A stretch of DNA of 64,000 bases from Sulfurospirillum sp. UBA4058 (GTDB lineage Bacteria; Campylobacterota; Campylobacteria; Campylobacterales; Sulfurospirillaceae), in contig DFZK01000010.1 of NCBI GenBank assembly GCA_002382085.1, positions 317,072 to 381,071 on the forward strand. The letters are read 5' to 3'. Below are positions 53,559 to 61,410 of this stretch, one piece after another. The stretch's first letter is position 1. Every line of letters begins with the position of its first letter. The notes below the pieces were generated by a model. It did no database searches. It saw nothing but the letters and a program-made list of their open reading frames with translations, and was not told the origin of the DNA. Made by a program: the position numbers and the translations under genes.

Positions 53559-54838
53559 ACCCACTATAAGGAGAGAGAGAATGAGACTCAAAAGAATAGC
53601 GAGTAGCCTGATCGTAGCGGGGCTTTTGTTCGGAGGGTGCGCGAGTAACCAACCCGAAGCGAGCCAAGCGGCAAGTGAGAAAGTGCTCACGCAACCTAGC
53701 GCAAAAGTCCAAGGGTTGATTGAACAATACCGCTTGGAGAACGTAACGTACGATTACGTAACGGCGGCGATCGGTAACGGTACGCGAGGCGGCGCAAAAG
53801 CCCTCTTGATCGATGCAAGACCGCACCCGAAATATTTAGCGGGAACGATCCCCTCCAGCCTTAATATTCCCGATACCGAAATAGAGAAATATATCGGACA
53901 ATTGGAAAAAGTAGCCAAAGAGAAAGAGATTATCGTCTACTGCGGCGGCTGGGAATGTGAAAAAAGTCCTATCGTCGCAGGTTACCTTAAAGGTAAAGGC
54001 TACACGAATGTTAAACTCTACCAAGCCGGTGAACCGGAATGGAAAACAAAAAGTTACTTAGAAGTAGGAACGCCCGTAGCCCAAGCAGCCTTTAAAAATG
54101 AAAGCGCACTCCTGATCGATGCAAGACCGTACGCTAAATACCTTGCCGGAACGATTCCCGGAGCGATGCATCTCCATGATGCCGATGCCGATAAGTTCGT
54201 CGGACGTTTGCCAAACGATAAAACAACGTCTATCATCACCTTCTGTGAAGGATACGACTGCGCGAAGTCGCATAACTTAGCAAAAAAACTTGAAACCTTA
54301 GGCTACAAAAAAGTGAGTGTTTACGCCGGCGGATACCCAGAATGGAAAGAAGCAGGCAACCAAACAACCGCAGGCGGAGCTAAAAAAGTCGAGACAAAAA
54401 CAGACGCACCTAAAAAAGATGCCTTCGTAGAAGGTGTTAAATTGGGAGCCGATGAAGGAACCGTAGACGGTGAATGGTATAAAGCCCATATTATGGCGGG
54501 AACCGTACCGACTAATATCGCCATTATTGACGTGAGAAGCCCCTCGGAATACGCAAACGGACATATTAAAGGCGCGATTAATATTGAAGCGGGAAAACTC
54601 AGTGCCCAAGAATTTGTCGCAAAACTTCCTAAAGGAAAAGTCGTGATTCTGAACTGCTCCGCAGGCGGAAGATCGATGGAAGCGTTTTTGAAACTGCAAG
54701 GTGCCAAGATAGACGTGAGTAAGATATTCTACTTTGATGCGAATATCAAATGCGATAAGAACAATCAATGCGACATCAAGGTGAATGAACCCTTAGGGTA
54801 AATCTAAATCTCGGCTTTACATGTAAGCCTTACATGTA
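53555..54838 (+). repeat. Repeat copy 1: rhodanese lipoprotein gene with flanks
   Basis: From TTAAACCCACTATAAGG before the gene to CGGCTTTACATGTAAG after it, this segment is nearly the same as 61411-62674, with the first 140 bases identical apart from a GA-repeat length change. Divergence is higher toward the 3' half. Neighbouring genes of the two operons are far less alike. Confidence 0.85.
53581..54801 (+). CDS. Triple-rhodanese lipoprotein (copy 1)
   Basis: A 406-residue lipoprotein: lipobox LLFGGC with Cys20. Three rhodanese domains follow, at about 55-156, 172-256 and 292-385. Each has the LIDARPxxKYLAGTIP or IIDVRSPSEYANGHI opening and a catalytic Cys. Domains 1 and 2 have two-Cys loops, CGGWECEKS (Cys121, Cys126) and CEGYDCAKS (Cys222, Cys227); domain 3 has a classic CSAGGRS loop (Cys359). 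A last pair of Cys lies at 391 and 397. By analogy with the Wolinella Sud protein, it probably carries sulfane sulfur to the reductase in the periplasm. GGAGAGAGAG is the ribosome site. Confidence 0.85.
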   Translation: MRLKRIASSLIVAGLLFGGCASNQPEASQAASEKVLTQPSAKVQGLIEQYRLENVTYDYVTAAIGNGTRGGAKALLIDARPHPKYLAGTIPSSLNIPDTEIEKYIGQLEKVAKEKEIIVYCGGWECEKSPIVAGYLKGKGYTNVKLYQAGEPEWKTKSYLEVGTPVAQAAFKNESALLIDARPYAKYLAGTIPGAMHLHDADADKFVGRLPNDKTTSIITFCEGYDCAKSHNLAKKLETLGYKKVSVYAGGYPEWKEAGNQTTAGGAKKVETKTDAPKKDAFVEGVKLGADEGTVDGEWYKAHIMAGTVPTNIAIIDVRSPSEYANGHIKGAINIEAGKLSAQEFVAKLPKGKVVILNCSAGGRSMEAFLKLQGAKIDVSKIFYFDANIKCDKNNQCDIKVNEPLG

Positions 54839-54883
54839 AAATGAAAAAGGGTGAGGGCAAGTCGATGATTTGCCCTTACATGT
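54816..54883 (+). terminator. Palindrome array and terminator after the first operon
   Basis: TTTACATGTAAG and CTTACATGTAAA form a 25-base inverted repeat at 54816-54840 around one C; each half is itself palindromic. Next, GGGCAA (54855-54860) pairs with TTGCCC (54870-54875), and a third TTACATGTAA lies at 54876-54885. Likely marks the operon end, though there is no long U-run. Confidence 0.5.
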
Positions 54884-54909
54884 AAAGATTGAAACGTAAA
54901 GAAGACATC

Positions 54910-55221
54910 ATGAAACGACATACTATCGCTTTATTTATACTCTGTTTTATCGGATCGAGTTCCCTTTTTGCGGACATCAATCAAGGTGCCACGATTTATA
55001 AAAGTTATTTTCGCACGGCTTGCGGGTTTAGCGGAAACGTGATGGCGAAGAAACATACGCAAAATGAATGGCAGTCTTTATTCGATGCGAAGCAACTTTC
55101 CGCTGAATTGCAAACGTTGTGTCCTTCGGCAAAGCCTTTGAAACCAAATGACGTCGCACATCTTTACGAATTTTTGTATCATTACGCTAGTGATAGCGGT
55201 AATACGGCATTGTGTTATTAA
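54910..55221 (+). CDS. Exported cytochrome-like protein without a heme motif
   Basis: A 103-residue protein with signal peptide (cut near LFA-DIN, residue 22). The mature part INQGATIYKSYFRTACGFSGNVMAKKHTQNEWQSLF has the look of a class I c-type cytochrome (G-x-x-I/L-Y...), but CxxCH is absent: only CGFSG stands there. PLKPNDVAHLYEFLYHYA resembles the cytochrome C-terminal helix. Four Cys remain in all. It may have lost heme, or may use Cys chemistry. It lies between the two reductase operons and before LysR. ATG 54910 gives a proper signal peptide, which the upstream start at 54889 does not need. Confidence 0.6.
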   Translation: MKRHTIALFILCFIGSSSLFADINQGATIYKSYFRTACGFSGNVMAKKHTQNEWQSLFDAKQLSAELQTLCPSAKPLKPNDVAHLYEFLYHYASDSGNTALCY

Positions 55222-55243
55222 ATTTTATCGATAGGTCGCATGG

Positions 55244-56152
55244 ATGTTTAAAGATTTTGGCAAAGTTGAGACGTTTTTAACCGTCGTAAGAGAACGCAGT
55301 TTCTCCAAAGCTTCTAAAAAGTTGGGGATTAGTCAGCCTGCCGTAACGCAGCAAATCAAATACCTTGAGGATTATTTGAGCATTCAAATCGTCGATCGTA
55401 AAAAAAACGGAATCAATTTGACGAAGGCGGGAGAGGCACTTTACCAAGCCTTGTTAAAGCTTGAAAAGCAAATTTTGGAGACGGAAAAAGAGGTCTTGCG
55501 CCTCATCAATAAAGAGATGCTTTTTATTTTAGGCGCATCTCCGGTGATCGGCAACTATATTTTGCCCGATTTTTTAAACGATATTCAAGAGGTGATTTCC
55601 AATCGCGTACTGACAAAAGTCGCGACTTCTTCGGAATTGACGGAGCTTTTACTGCAACAAAAAGTCGATCTTGCGCTCATCGAATCGCCTATCTTCAATC
55701 CCAATATTACTTACCGAGAATGGATGGAAGACGAGTTGGTCGTGGTAAGTCGCAGCCCGTTATCGCCGCTTTTGAAGAAAGAAGATTTATTTACGTTTGA
55801 TTGGATTTGCCGTGAAGAAGAGTCCAATACGCGCCGCGTGATTTACGAGATGTTTCGCCAAATAGACGTGGATTGTAAAAACTTTAACGTTAAAGGAATT
55901 GCCACCAGTTCGACGACGATTAAGCAGACGCTCTTAAAATCCCCGCTCAACGGAGTGCCTACGGTTTCGATATTGTCTAAGTATATTATCGCGGACGAAG
56001 TTAAGCAAGGGCTTTTACATGTAGCGCAAATTAAAGATATTAGACTTTTACGCCAGTTTTACCTCTGCTGTCTTAAAGATCGCGTCCAAGACGCACTGAT
56101 CGATAGTACGACCGATTTTCTGACCCACAAAACGATTCACCCCTCTTTTTAA
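55244..56152 (+). CDS. LysR-family transcriptional regulator
   Basis: A 302-residue LysR-type regulator. The N-terminal helix-turn-helix is FLTVVRERSFSKASKKLGISQPAVTQQIKYLEDYL, the family hallmark, followed by a linker helix and an effector-binding domain with SSELTELLLQQKVDLALIES. It lies 22 bases after the small exported protein, between the two Psr-like operons, and probably controls one or both; the effector may be a sulfur compound. LysR regulators usually bind T-N11-A sites near their targets; the promoters at 49390 and 56974 are the places to test. Confidence 0.93.
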   Translation: MFKDFGKVETFLTVVRERSFSKASKKLGISQPAVTQQIKYLEDYLSIQIVDRKKNGINLTKAGEALYQALLKLEKQILETEKEVLRLINKEMLFILGASPVIGNYILPDFLNDIQEVISNRVLTKVATSSELTELLLQQKVDLALIESPIFNPNITYREWMEDELVVVSRSPLSPLLKKEDLFTFDWICREEESNTRRVIYEMFRQIDVDCKNFNVKGIATSSTTIKQTLLKSPLNGVPTVSILSKYIIADEVKQGLLHVAQIKDIRLLRQFYLCCLKDRVQDALIDSTTDFLTHKTIHPSF

Positions 56153-56157
56153 GTCGT

Positions 56158-56182
56158 GTAAGGGCAAAAAATTTGCTCTTAC
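56158..56182 (+). terminator. Hairpin after the LysR gene
   Basis: GTAAGGGCAAA and TTTGCTCTTAC pair in 10 of 11 positions around an AAA loop, six bases after the stop. A loose T-run (ATTTTTC) follows ten bases later, so termination is possible but not certain. Confidence 0.45.
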
Positions 56183-56309
56183 CTAAAACGATTTTTCGTG
56201 TTTGAGTCTTTTTTCTACGGCGTAGTATTCTCTTTTCTCTCAAATAATCAATAAAAGTAAATATTTTTATAATTATGTTATATAATGGTAAAAATTATAG
56301 GAGGAAAAG

Positions 56310-56714
56310 ATGAAAAAAGTTATATTAACTTTACCAATTATGCTCTCGTGGATGCTTGCCGCCGATCAAGCGCATATTAACGATTGCGTCGAGACGTTTC
56401 AAAAAGAGATCTCTGAACTTGTTTACGCGAATCAACACGACAAAAACGGCTCTTTGGACGTATTGAACGAAAAGATTAACACCTTGCTTGAAAAAGAGTG
56501 CGATCTCAATGCGAGTAAACAACCGACACCCGTTGAAACGAAAGTGCTGATTTTAGACACGACGAAAGGCAAGCAAGACTGTATCGAAAATTTTTCCAAC
56601 GAAATTAAAGCGATTTTGTACGAGAATGAAGCCCAGCCTAAAAAAGCCAAAAAAATCAAAGTCGAAGTCAAAGGCGACGCTAGCAATTGCACTCAAGAAG
56701 CCGCTCAAAAATAA
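56310..56714 (+). CDS. Exported protein with two Cys-bounded repeats
   Basis: A 134-residue protein with signal peptide (cut near MLA-ADQ, residue 18). The mature part is two copies of one unit: NDCVETFQKEISELVYANQ...C and QDCIENFSNEIKAILYENE...C, each starting and ending with Cys, so each repeat may close by a disulfide. About 60 residues each, joined by a PTPVETK linker. AGGAGGAAAAG leads the ATG. I know no family; the gene stands alone, 335 bases before the second reductase operon, and may belong with it. Confidence 0.65.
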   Translation: MKKVILTLPIMLSWMLAADQAHINDCVETFQKEISELVYANQHDKNGSLDVLNEKINTLLEKECDLNASKQPTPVETKVLILDTTKGKQDCIENFSNEIKAILYENEAQPKKAKKIKVEVKGDASNCTQEAAQK

Positions 56715-57049
56715 TTCCTTACCGCATCAAAGAGGCATCTTGCCTCTTCTTTTTTTCTTCCTTTTCGATGTAATAAATTTAAAAAAATGCATAAATGTCA
56801 TTAAAATTTTACTAAAATGGTCAAAAATACTAAAAAGTTTACCTAATTTTATAAAAGAGATAAATTTTTTTTATTTTTATGATAAGCCCTTGAAATCGAG
56901 CTTCAGATTCTGTTTTGATTTAAAAAACTTATAAAAGTAATTCTTCTTAATAATAATCTAAAGAAACAGCCTCTACAATGTGCCCATGAAATAGTTATTT
57001 CGAGGGCTTTTAAGCCTTTTTATCTCAAATCACAGTGGAGAAAAATAAG
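56715..57049. promoter_or_regulatory. Leader of the second Psr/Phs-type operon
   Basis: No gene seen. The first half is AT-rich. CTACAATG (56973-56980) is a likely -10 region and resembles TTACAATG before operon 1, with related upstream bases (TTCTT...CTAA...AACAGCC). GAGGGCTTTTAAGCCTTTTT at 57002-57021 forms a small GGCTT/AAGCC stem with Ts just ahead of the gene, a possible attenuator. Confidence 0.5.
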
Positions 57050-59476
57050 ATGAAAGTAGAGATCTCACGAAGGAGATTTCTTCAAGGAAGCGTGGCTTTA
57101 AGTATTGTCGGAGGAACGGCGTTGAGTCAAACGTCCATTCTTGCGGAAACTACCAAAAAGTCCAAAGAGCCTCCTTTGATGAAACAAGTTCCGACGATTT
57201 GCGAAATGTGCGTCAACAAATGCGCCGCGATCGCAACGGTTAAAAACGGCATCGTTACCAAACTCGATCCCAATCCGTATTTTCCCAAATCACGTAATAT
57301 GTTATGCGCTAGAGGCGTTGCCGGAATTCATGCGCTTTACGATCCCGATCGGTTAAAATACCCTTTGATTCGTACCGGCAATCGAGGAGACGGGAAGTAC
57401 CGACGAGCGACGTGGGACGAAGCGTACGCATTTATTCAAGAAAAGCTCGTAAAAATTTTGGACGAAGAAAAAGACAATCGCTCCTGTATCGGATATTGTG
57501 CAGGCGAGGGCTTGGCGGAACATACGTTTAAAACGTTTATGGCGGACAAATTCGGTTCGTCGAATTTCTTGAACCACTCAACGATTTGTCTTCAAACGGC
57601 GGTATCGGGTTATACGTTGACCATCGGCGGCTATGGACAAGCAGATTTGGAAAATGCCAAATACGTCATTATGGCGGGCGCAAACCGTGCCGAAGCGATT
57701 TTGACGCCCGATACGATGGATATGTTTAAACGAACGCGCGGACGCGGGATGAAACTTGTCGTCGTCGATCCTCGCTTTACCAATTCCGCCATGCATGCGG
57801 ATACCTACGTGCCCATTAAACCGGGAACCGATCTGGCGTTTGTGTTGGCGTTGACGTATGTTGCGATTAGCGACCAAATTTACAATCGTAGTTATGTCGC
57901 TAAAAACTTCGTCGATTTCGATAAATACAAAAAACACATTATCGAAAACGAGTACACTCCCGAATGGGCGGAAAAAATCACGGGCATACCTGCCTCTACT
58001 ATTTGCAAAATCGCTCACGATTTTATGGCGGCGGCTCCTCAAGCGGTTTATTATCAAGGCAGACGCACGACATGGTCGAAAAACGACTTTCAACTTCGTC
58101 GGGCTATGGCACTTTTTAGCGCACTCGGCGGCGGTATCGACGTAAAGGGCGGTATCGTTTTCGGTAAAAAGCTTCCTTTGGGCGAGCATACGACGACCGC
58201 TCCGATGTATGCGCAAGCCAAACCGCGCATCGATAAAAATTTGGCGGCAGTCGTAGGTGCGACCGGAACATGGGTCGGTTGGCGCAATATGGTAGCGGAA
58301 GGGAAAGCTCCGTATCCGATTCGCGGTATGTTTGTTTACAAACAAAATCCGATGCTCTCCGTTCCCAATTCGGCTAAAACACGTCAGATGTTTGAAAAAA
58401 TGGATTTGGTCGTCGTGATCGACACGATGCCGAGCGATACGGCGATGATGGCGGATGTTATTTTACCCGAATGTACCTATTTGGAGCGCGAAGATCCCGT
58501 GCAATCGTTTGCGGGAATCGAGCCGGCTATTGCGGTACGCGAGAAAGCGATCGATCCGATGTATGAAACCAAGCCCGTCATTGAAATTATGCGCGGATTG
58601 GCTCAAAAACTCTCCAAGCCGTTATGGGAAATTACGAAGAAGTACGACGAAGACGTTCAAGACGAGCTTGAAGATACCGACGAAGCAGAGTTTTTTGAAG
58701 AAAACGGTTTTGATCTTGCCGAACCGTTTATGCATTCGCAGGAAGAGACCAATAAACATATGTTCGTAGAAAAATACGGCGAAGAGGCATGGGGAATTTT
58801 ACGCGAGAAAGGCGTTTTTTATCCGAATATGCTCTCTTATTTTAAAAAAATCGATAACAATACGTATCAATGTTATCCCAAAGATAGAAAGTTTTATTCG
58901 GTACTAAAGCTAGAGGAAGAGTACGATGCCGAGACGTTTTTACACGATTTGTGCGTCAATCCCGTCGATATAGCCGACTTGAAACGTTCGTTTAATACGC
59001 CGAATAAAAAAGTCGAATGTTATTTAGGAAGTATGGAGAGTCGCGGCGTCGACCCGATGCCGACATGGAAAGATGAAGAGTTTGTGAAAGTTCCCGCAGG
59101 TAAGTTCAAGTTTATTTCCGGACGCCATGCCCAATTTACGCAGAACTCTTCTCAAAACAACATTATGCTTTTAGAGTTGATGCGGGAAAATTATATTTGG
59201 ATTAACGATCAAGAGGCTAAAACACTCGGTATCGCATTCGGCGATACGGTAGAAGTAACGAGCAGTGTAGGACACGTGCGCATTAAGGCGTATCCGACGC
59301 CGAAAATCGTTCCTCAAACCGTTTTTTACATTCACGGATTCGGCGCAAAATCCGAAGGGTTAACGTTTGCACACCGAAACGGCGCAAGCGATAACGAGAT
59401 TATCGAAGATACGATCGAACCGGTTCACGGTTGCGCCAATATGCATGATACGATCGTATCGATTAAAAAGGTGTAA
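57050..59476 (+). CDS. Tat-exported molybdopterin oxidoreductase, PsrA/PhsA type (copy 2)
   Basis: 808 residues from ATG 57050; an upstream in-frame GTG at 57035 is less likely because copy 1 starts at the same point, MKVEISRRRFLQG. Fe-S ligands are C51-x2-C54-x3-C58 and a Cys in NMLCARG. The Mo-ligand Cys lies in LNHSTICLQTAV. It differs from copy 1 by an insertion of about 27 residues (YDAETFLHDLCVNPVDIADL, near residue 630) and many substitutions, so substrate preference may differ. It forms an operon with its own ferredoxin, a different membrane subunit and a near-identical rhodanese lipoprotein. Confidence 0.88.
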   Translation: MKVEISRRRFLQGSVALSIVGGTALSQTSILAETTKKSKEPPLMKQVPTICEMCVNKCAAIATVKNGIVTKLDPNPYFPKSRNMLCARGVAGIHALYDPDRLKYPLIRTGNRGDGKYRRATWDEAYAFIQEKLVKILDEEKDNRSCIGYCAGEGLAEHTFKTFMADKFGSSNFLNHSTICLQTAVSGYTLTIGGYGQADLENAKYVIMAGANRAEAILTPDTMDMFKRTRGRGMKLVVVDPRFTNSAMHADTYVPIKPGTDLAFVLALTYVAISDQIYNRSYVAKNFVDFDKYKKHIIENEYTPEWAEKITGIPASTICKIAHDFMAAAPQAVYYQGRRTTWSKNDFQLRRAMALFSALGGGIDVKGGIVFGKKLPLGEHTTTAPMYAQAKPRIDKNLAAVVGATGTWVGWRNMVAEGKAPYPIRGMFVYKQNPMLSVPNSAKTRQMFEKMDLVVVIDTMPSDTAMMADVILPECTYLEREDPVQSFAGIEPAIAVREKAIDPMYETKPVIEIMRGLAQKLSKPLWEITKKYDEDVQDELEDTDEAEFFEENGFDLAEPFMHSQEETNKHMFVEKYGEEAWGILREKGVFYPNMLSYFKKIDNNTYQCYPKDRKFYSVLKLEEEYDAETFLHDLCVNPVDIADLKRSFNTPNKKVECYLGSMESRGVDPMPTWKDEEFVKVPAGKFKFISGRHAQFTQNSSQNNIMLLELMRENYIWINDQEAKTLGIAFGDTVEVTSSVGHVRIKAYPTPKIVPQTVFYIHGFGAKSEGLTFAHRNGASDNEIIEDTIEPVHGCANMHDTIVSIKKV

Positions 59477-59479
59477 GCT

Positions 59480-60145
59480 ATGAATTACGCAATGGCATTA
59501 GATTATCAAAACTGTATTAACTGTAAAGCGTGCGAAGTTGCATGTAAAGAGGAGAACGGCGTCCAACTCGGTGCGGACAAACAACGTATTTGGATCGGCG
59601 TGGTAGAGGGTACGATCTTCGGAAAACCGTTTATCAATCTTTATCCCTCACAATGCAACCACTGCATCGATGCGCCTTGCGTCAACGTCTGCCCGACCAA
59701 TGCCAGCCATTTTGCCGAGGGCGGCATCGTCAAAGTCGACGCGCACAAATGTATTTTGTGTAAAGGATGTATGGAAGCATGTCCGTACGACGCGAGATTT
59801 GTGGACGATACGATGGTCGCGGTCGATAAATGTACGTTTTGCGACCATCGCTCTTTGGTTGAGGGCGGGACGACGGCATGTCAAGCGACCTGTCCGACGA
59901 AAGTTCGCGTATTCGGTGATTTGGACGATGAGAACAGCGATATCGTGAAGTTGTTAAAAACCAAACGCTTTTTCTTTCAAAAAGAGCATACCGGTACGCT
60001 TCCGAAACTGTTTTATATTTTACCCGATGATGAAACGTATGCTAAACAAAGCGTTTCGCATCAGACGAAAATTCATACGTGGGACGAAATCCAACCCTTG
60101 TATGCGCAAGCTCGCGAACGAAGGAGTAAAGAATGGAAAAAATAA
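59480..60145 (+). CDS. Four-cluster ferredoxin subunit, PsrB type (copy 2)
   Basis: A 221-residue ferredoxin with the same four Cys groups as copy 1 (CINCKACEVACKEEN, CNHCIDAPCVNVCP, CILCKGCMEACPYDA, CTFC plus CQATCP). It carries a C-terminal extension of about 35 residues (YAKQSVSHQTKIHTWDEIQPLY) that copy 1 lacks, perhaps to meet its different membrane partner. It follows the catalytic gene by 3 bases and overlaps the membrane-subunit gene by 13. Confidence 0.92.
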   Translation: MNYAMALDYQNCINCKACEVACKEENGVQLGADKQRIWIGVVEGTIFGKPFINLYPSQCNHCIDAPCVNVCPTNASHFAEGGIVKVDAHKCILCKGCMEACPYDARFVDDTMVAVDKCTFCDHRSLVEGGTTACQATCPTKVRVFGDLDDENSDIVKLLKTKRFFFQKEHTGTLPKLFYILPDDETYAKQSVSHQTKIHTWDEIQPLYAQARERRSKEWKK

Positions 60146-61398
60146 GCTTTATCGGTCTTGACATCAATAAGACGACGATCGTGGGACTATTATTGAATAA
60201 AACGATGCTATTCGCTTATGTACTTTTAGCATTGGCGGCGTTTGGAATTTATGAAATTTTCGACGTACGTTATTTTAGTGCGGCGGCCAATGCGCACGCT
60301 TCCGGACTCAACCCGACGAGTTTGGAGCTAAAAGAGGCGATGCGACTTGCGGTTTTCGGGGACGTCGGAGAGGTCAATCGTAATATTCCGTGGACGCTCT
60401 TTATCGTGAACTACATGTACATGATCTACACGGGAAGCGGTATCATTTTCTTGGTCGCGCTAGCGGAACTCATGAACTTTCATTTGGTCGAAAAAGCGGC
60501 GGCAGGTTTTATGGTTGCCGGTATCGCGATGGTTTTTGCGGGTCTTTTTACGATTGCGACGGATCTTAACATGTTAAATATGGTGTGGATGGTTTTGACG
60601 CCCAACGTAGGTGCGGGTATGTGGTTGATGTTACCGCTTTATTGTACCTATATTCCGTTCGTTTTATTTGAAATTTATTTGGTACTCACGCATAAAAGAG
60701 CGTGGGCTAAACGTCTGGCATTGCCGATCTTAGTCTTAAGCATTATCGTCGATTTGATCGAATATTACATTCAAGCGAAACTTTTTTCGATGAATACGGC
60801 ACGTCATTTATGGACGGAATTTCCGTTTTTGACGTTTTATTTTATCATTTCCGCTTTCGTTTCGTCCTTAGGCGTTATGGGCATCGTCAGCTTTTTGGCG
60901 CATCGTCAAAAACACGAATACGGTGCACTCATGGAACTGAATCGAAAAGCGATGTTATTTTTCGTATCGATTTTAGGATTATACGAGATATTTGCCTACA
61001 TGACCGTTGATAAAGATTGGGCATTTTTAATTCTTTTTGGGCCGTTTCGTTACGTCTATTTTATCGGGTATATCTTTCTAACGTTGACTTTACCGTTTTT
61101 ATGTATTGTTAAGCCTAGAAAACCTATATTTACCTTAATAGCCTCTATTTCGGTCGTCATCGGCGGTTACGTCGGACGTTACCTCTTCGTTTACGGAGGA
61201 AATGCCAATCCTATGTCCAATCGTTTCGGCGTAGGGTATGAAAAATATGATTTTTATGCGCTTTCAAAGCCTTTCAACTACGTAGCTCCTCATCTCGGAG
61301 AAATTTTTATCGTAGTAGGATCTGTCGGGGTTGCGATTGCAATCTATAAACTTTTTGATGTTCTTCTCTCGGTCGGCGAGTTGCGAGAACACCATTAA
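60133..61398 (+). CDS. NrfD-type membrane subunit (copy 2, divergent)
   Basis: A 421-residue protein with about 10 membrane helices. NIPWTLFIVNYMYMIYTGSGIIFLVALAELM and NVGAGMWLMLPLYCTYIPFVLFEIY fit the NrfD group, but the protein does not align easily with the PsrC-like subunit of operon 1. There is a long polar insert after the first helix (about residues 45-85) and another near 350-385 with NPMSNRFGVGYEKYDFYA. It would oxidise quinol and pass electrons to the ferredoxin. The differing anchor is the main contrast between the two operons. Confidence 0.8.
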   Translation: MEKISFIGLDINKTTIVGLLLNKTMLFAYVLLALAAFGIYEIFDVRYFSAAANAHASGLNPTSLELKEAMRLAVFGDVGEVNRNIPWTLFIVNYMYMIYTGSGIIFLVALAELMNFHLVEKAAAGFMVAGIAMVFAGLFTIATDLNMLNMVWMVLTPNVGAGMWLMLPLYCTYIPFVLFEIYLVLTHKRAWAKRLALPILVLSIIVDLIEYYIQAKLFSMNTARHLWTEFPFLTFYFIISAFVSSLGVMGIVSFLAHRQKHEYGALMELNRKAMLFFVSILGLYEIFAYMTVDKDWAFLILFGPFRYVYFIGYIFLTLTLPFLCIVKPRKPIFTLIASISVVIGGYVGRYLFVYGGNANPMSNRFGVGYEKYDFYALSKPFNYVAPHLGEIFIVVGSVGVAIAIYKLFDVLLSVGELREHH

Positions 61399-61410
61399 AA
61401 AGACGAAAAA

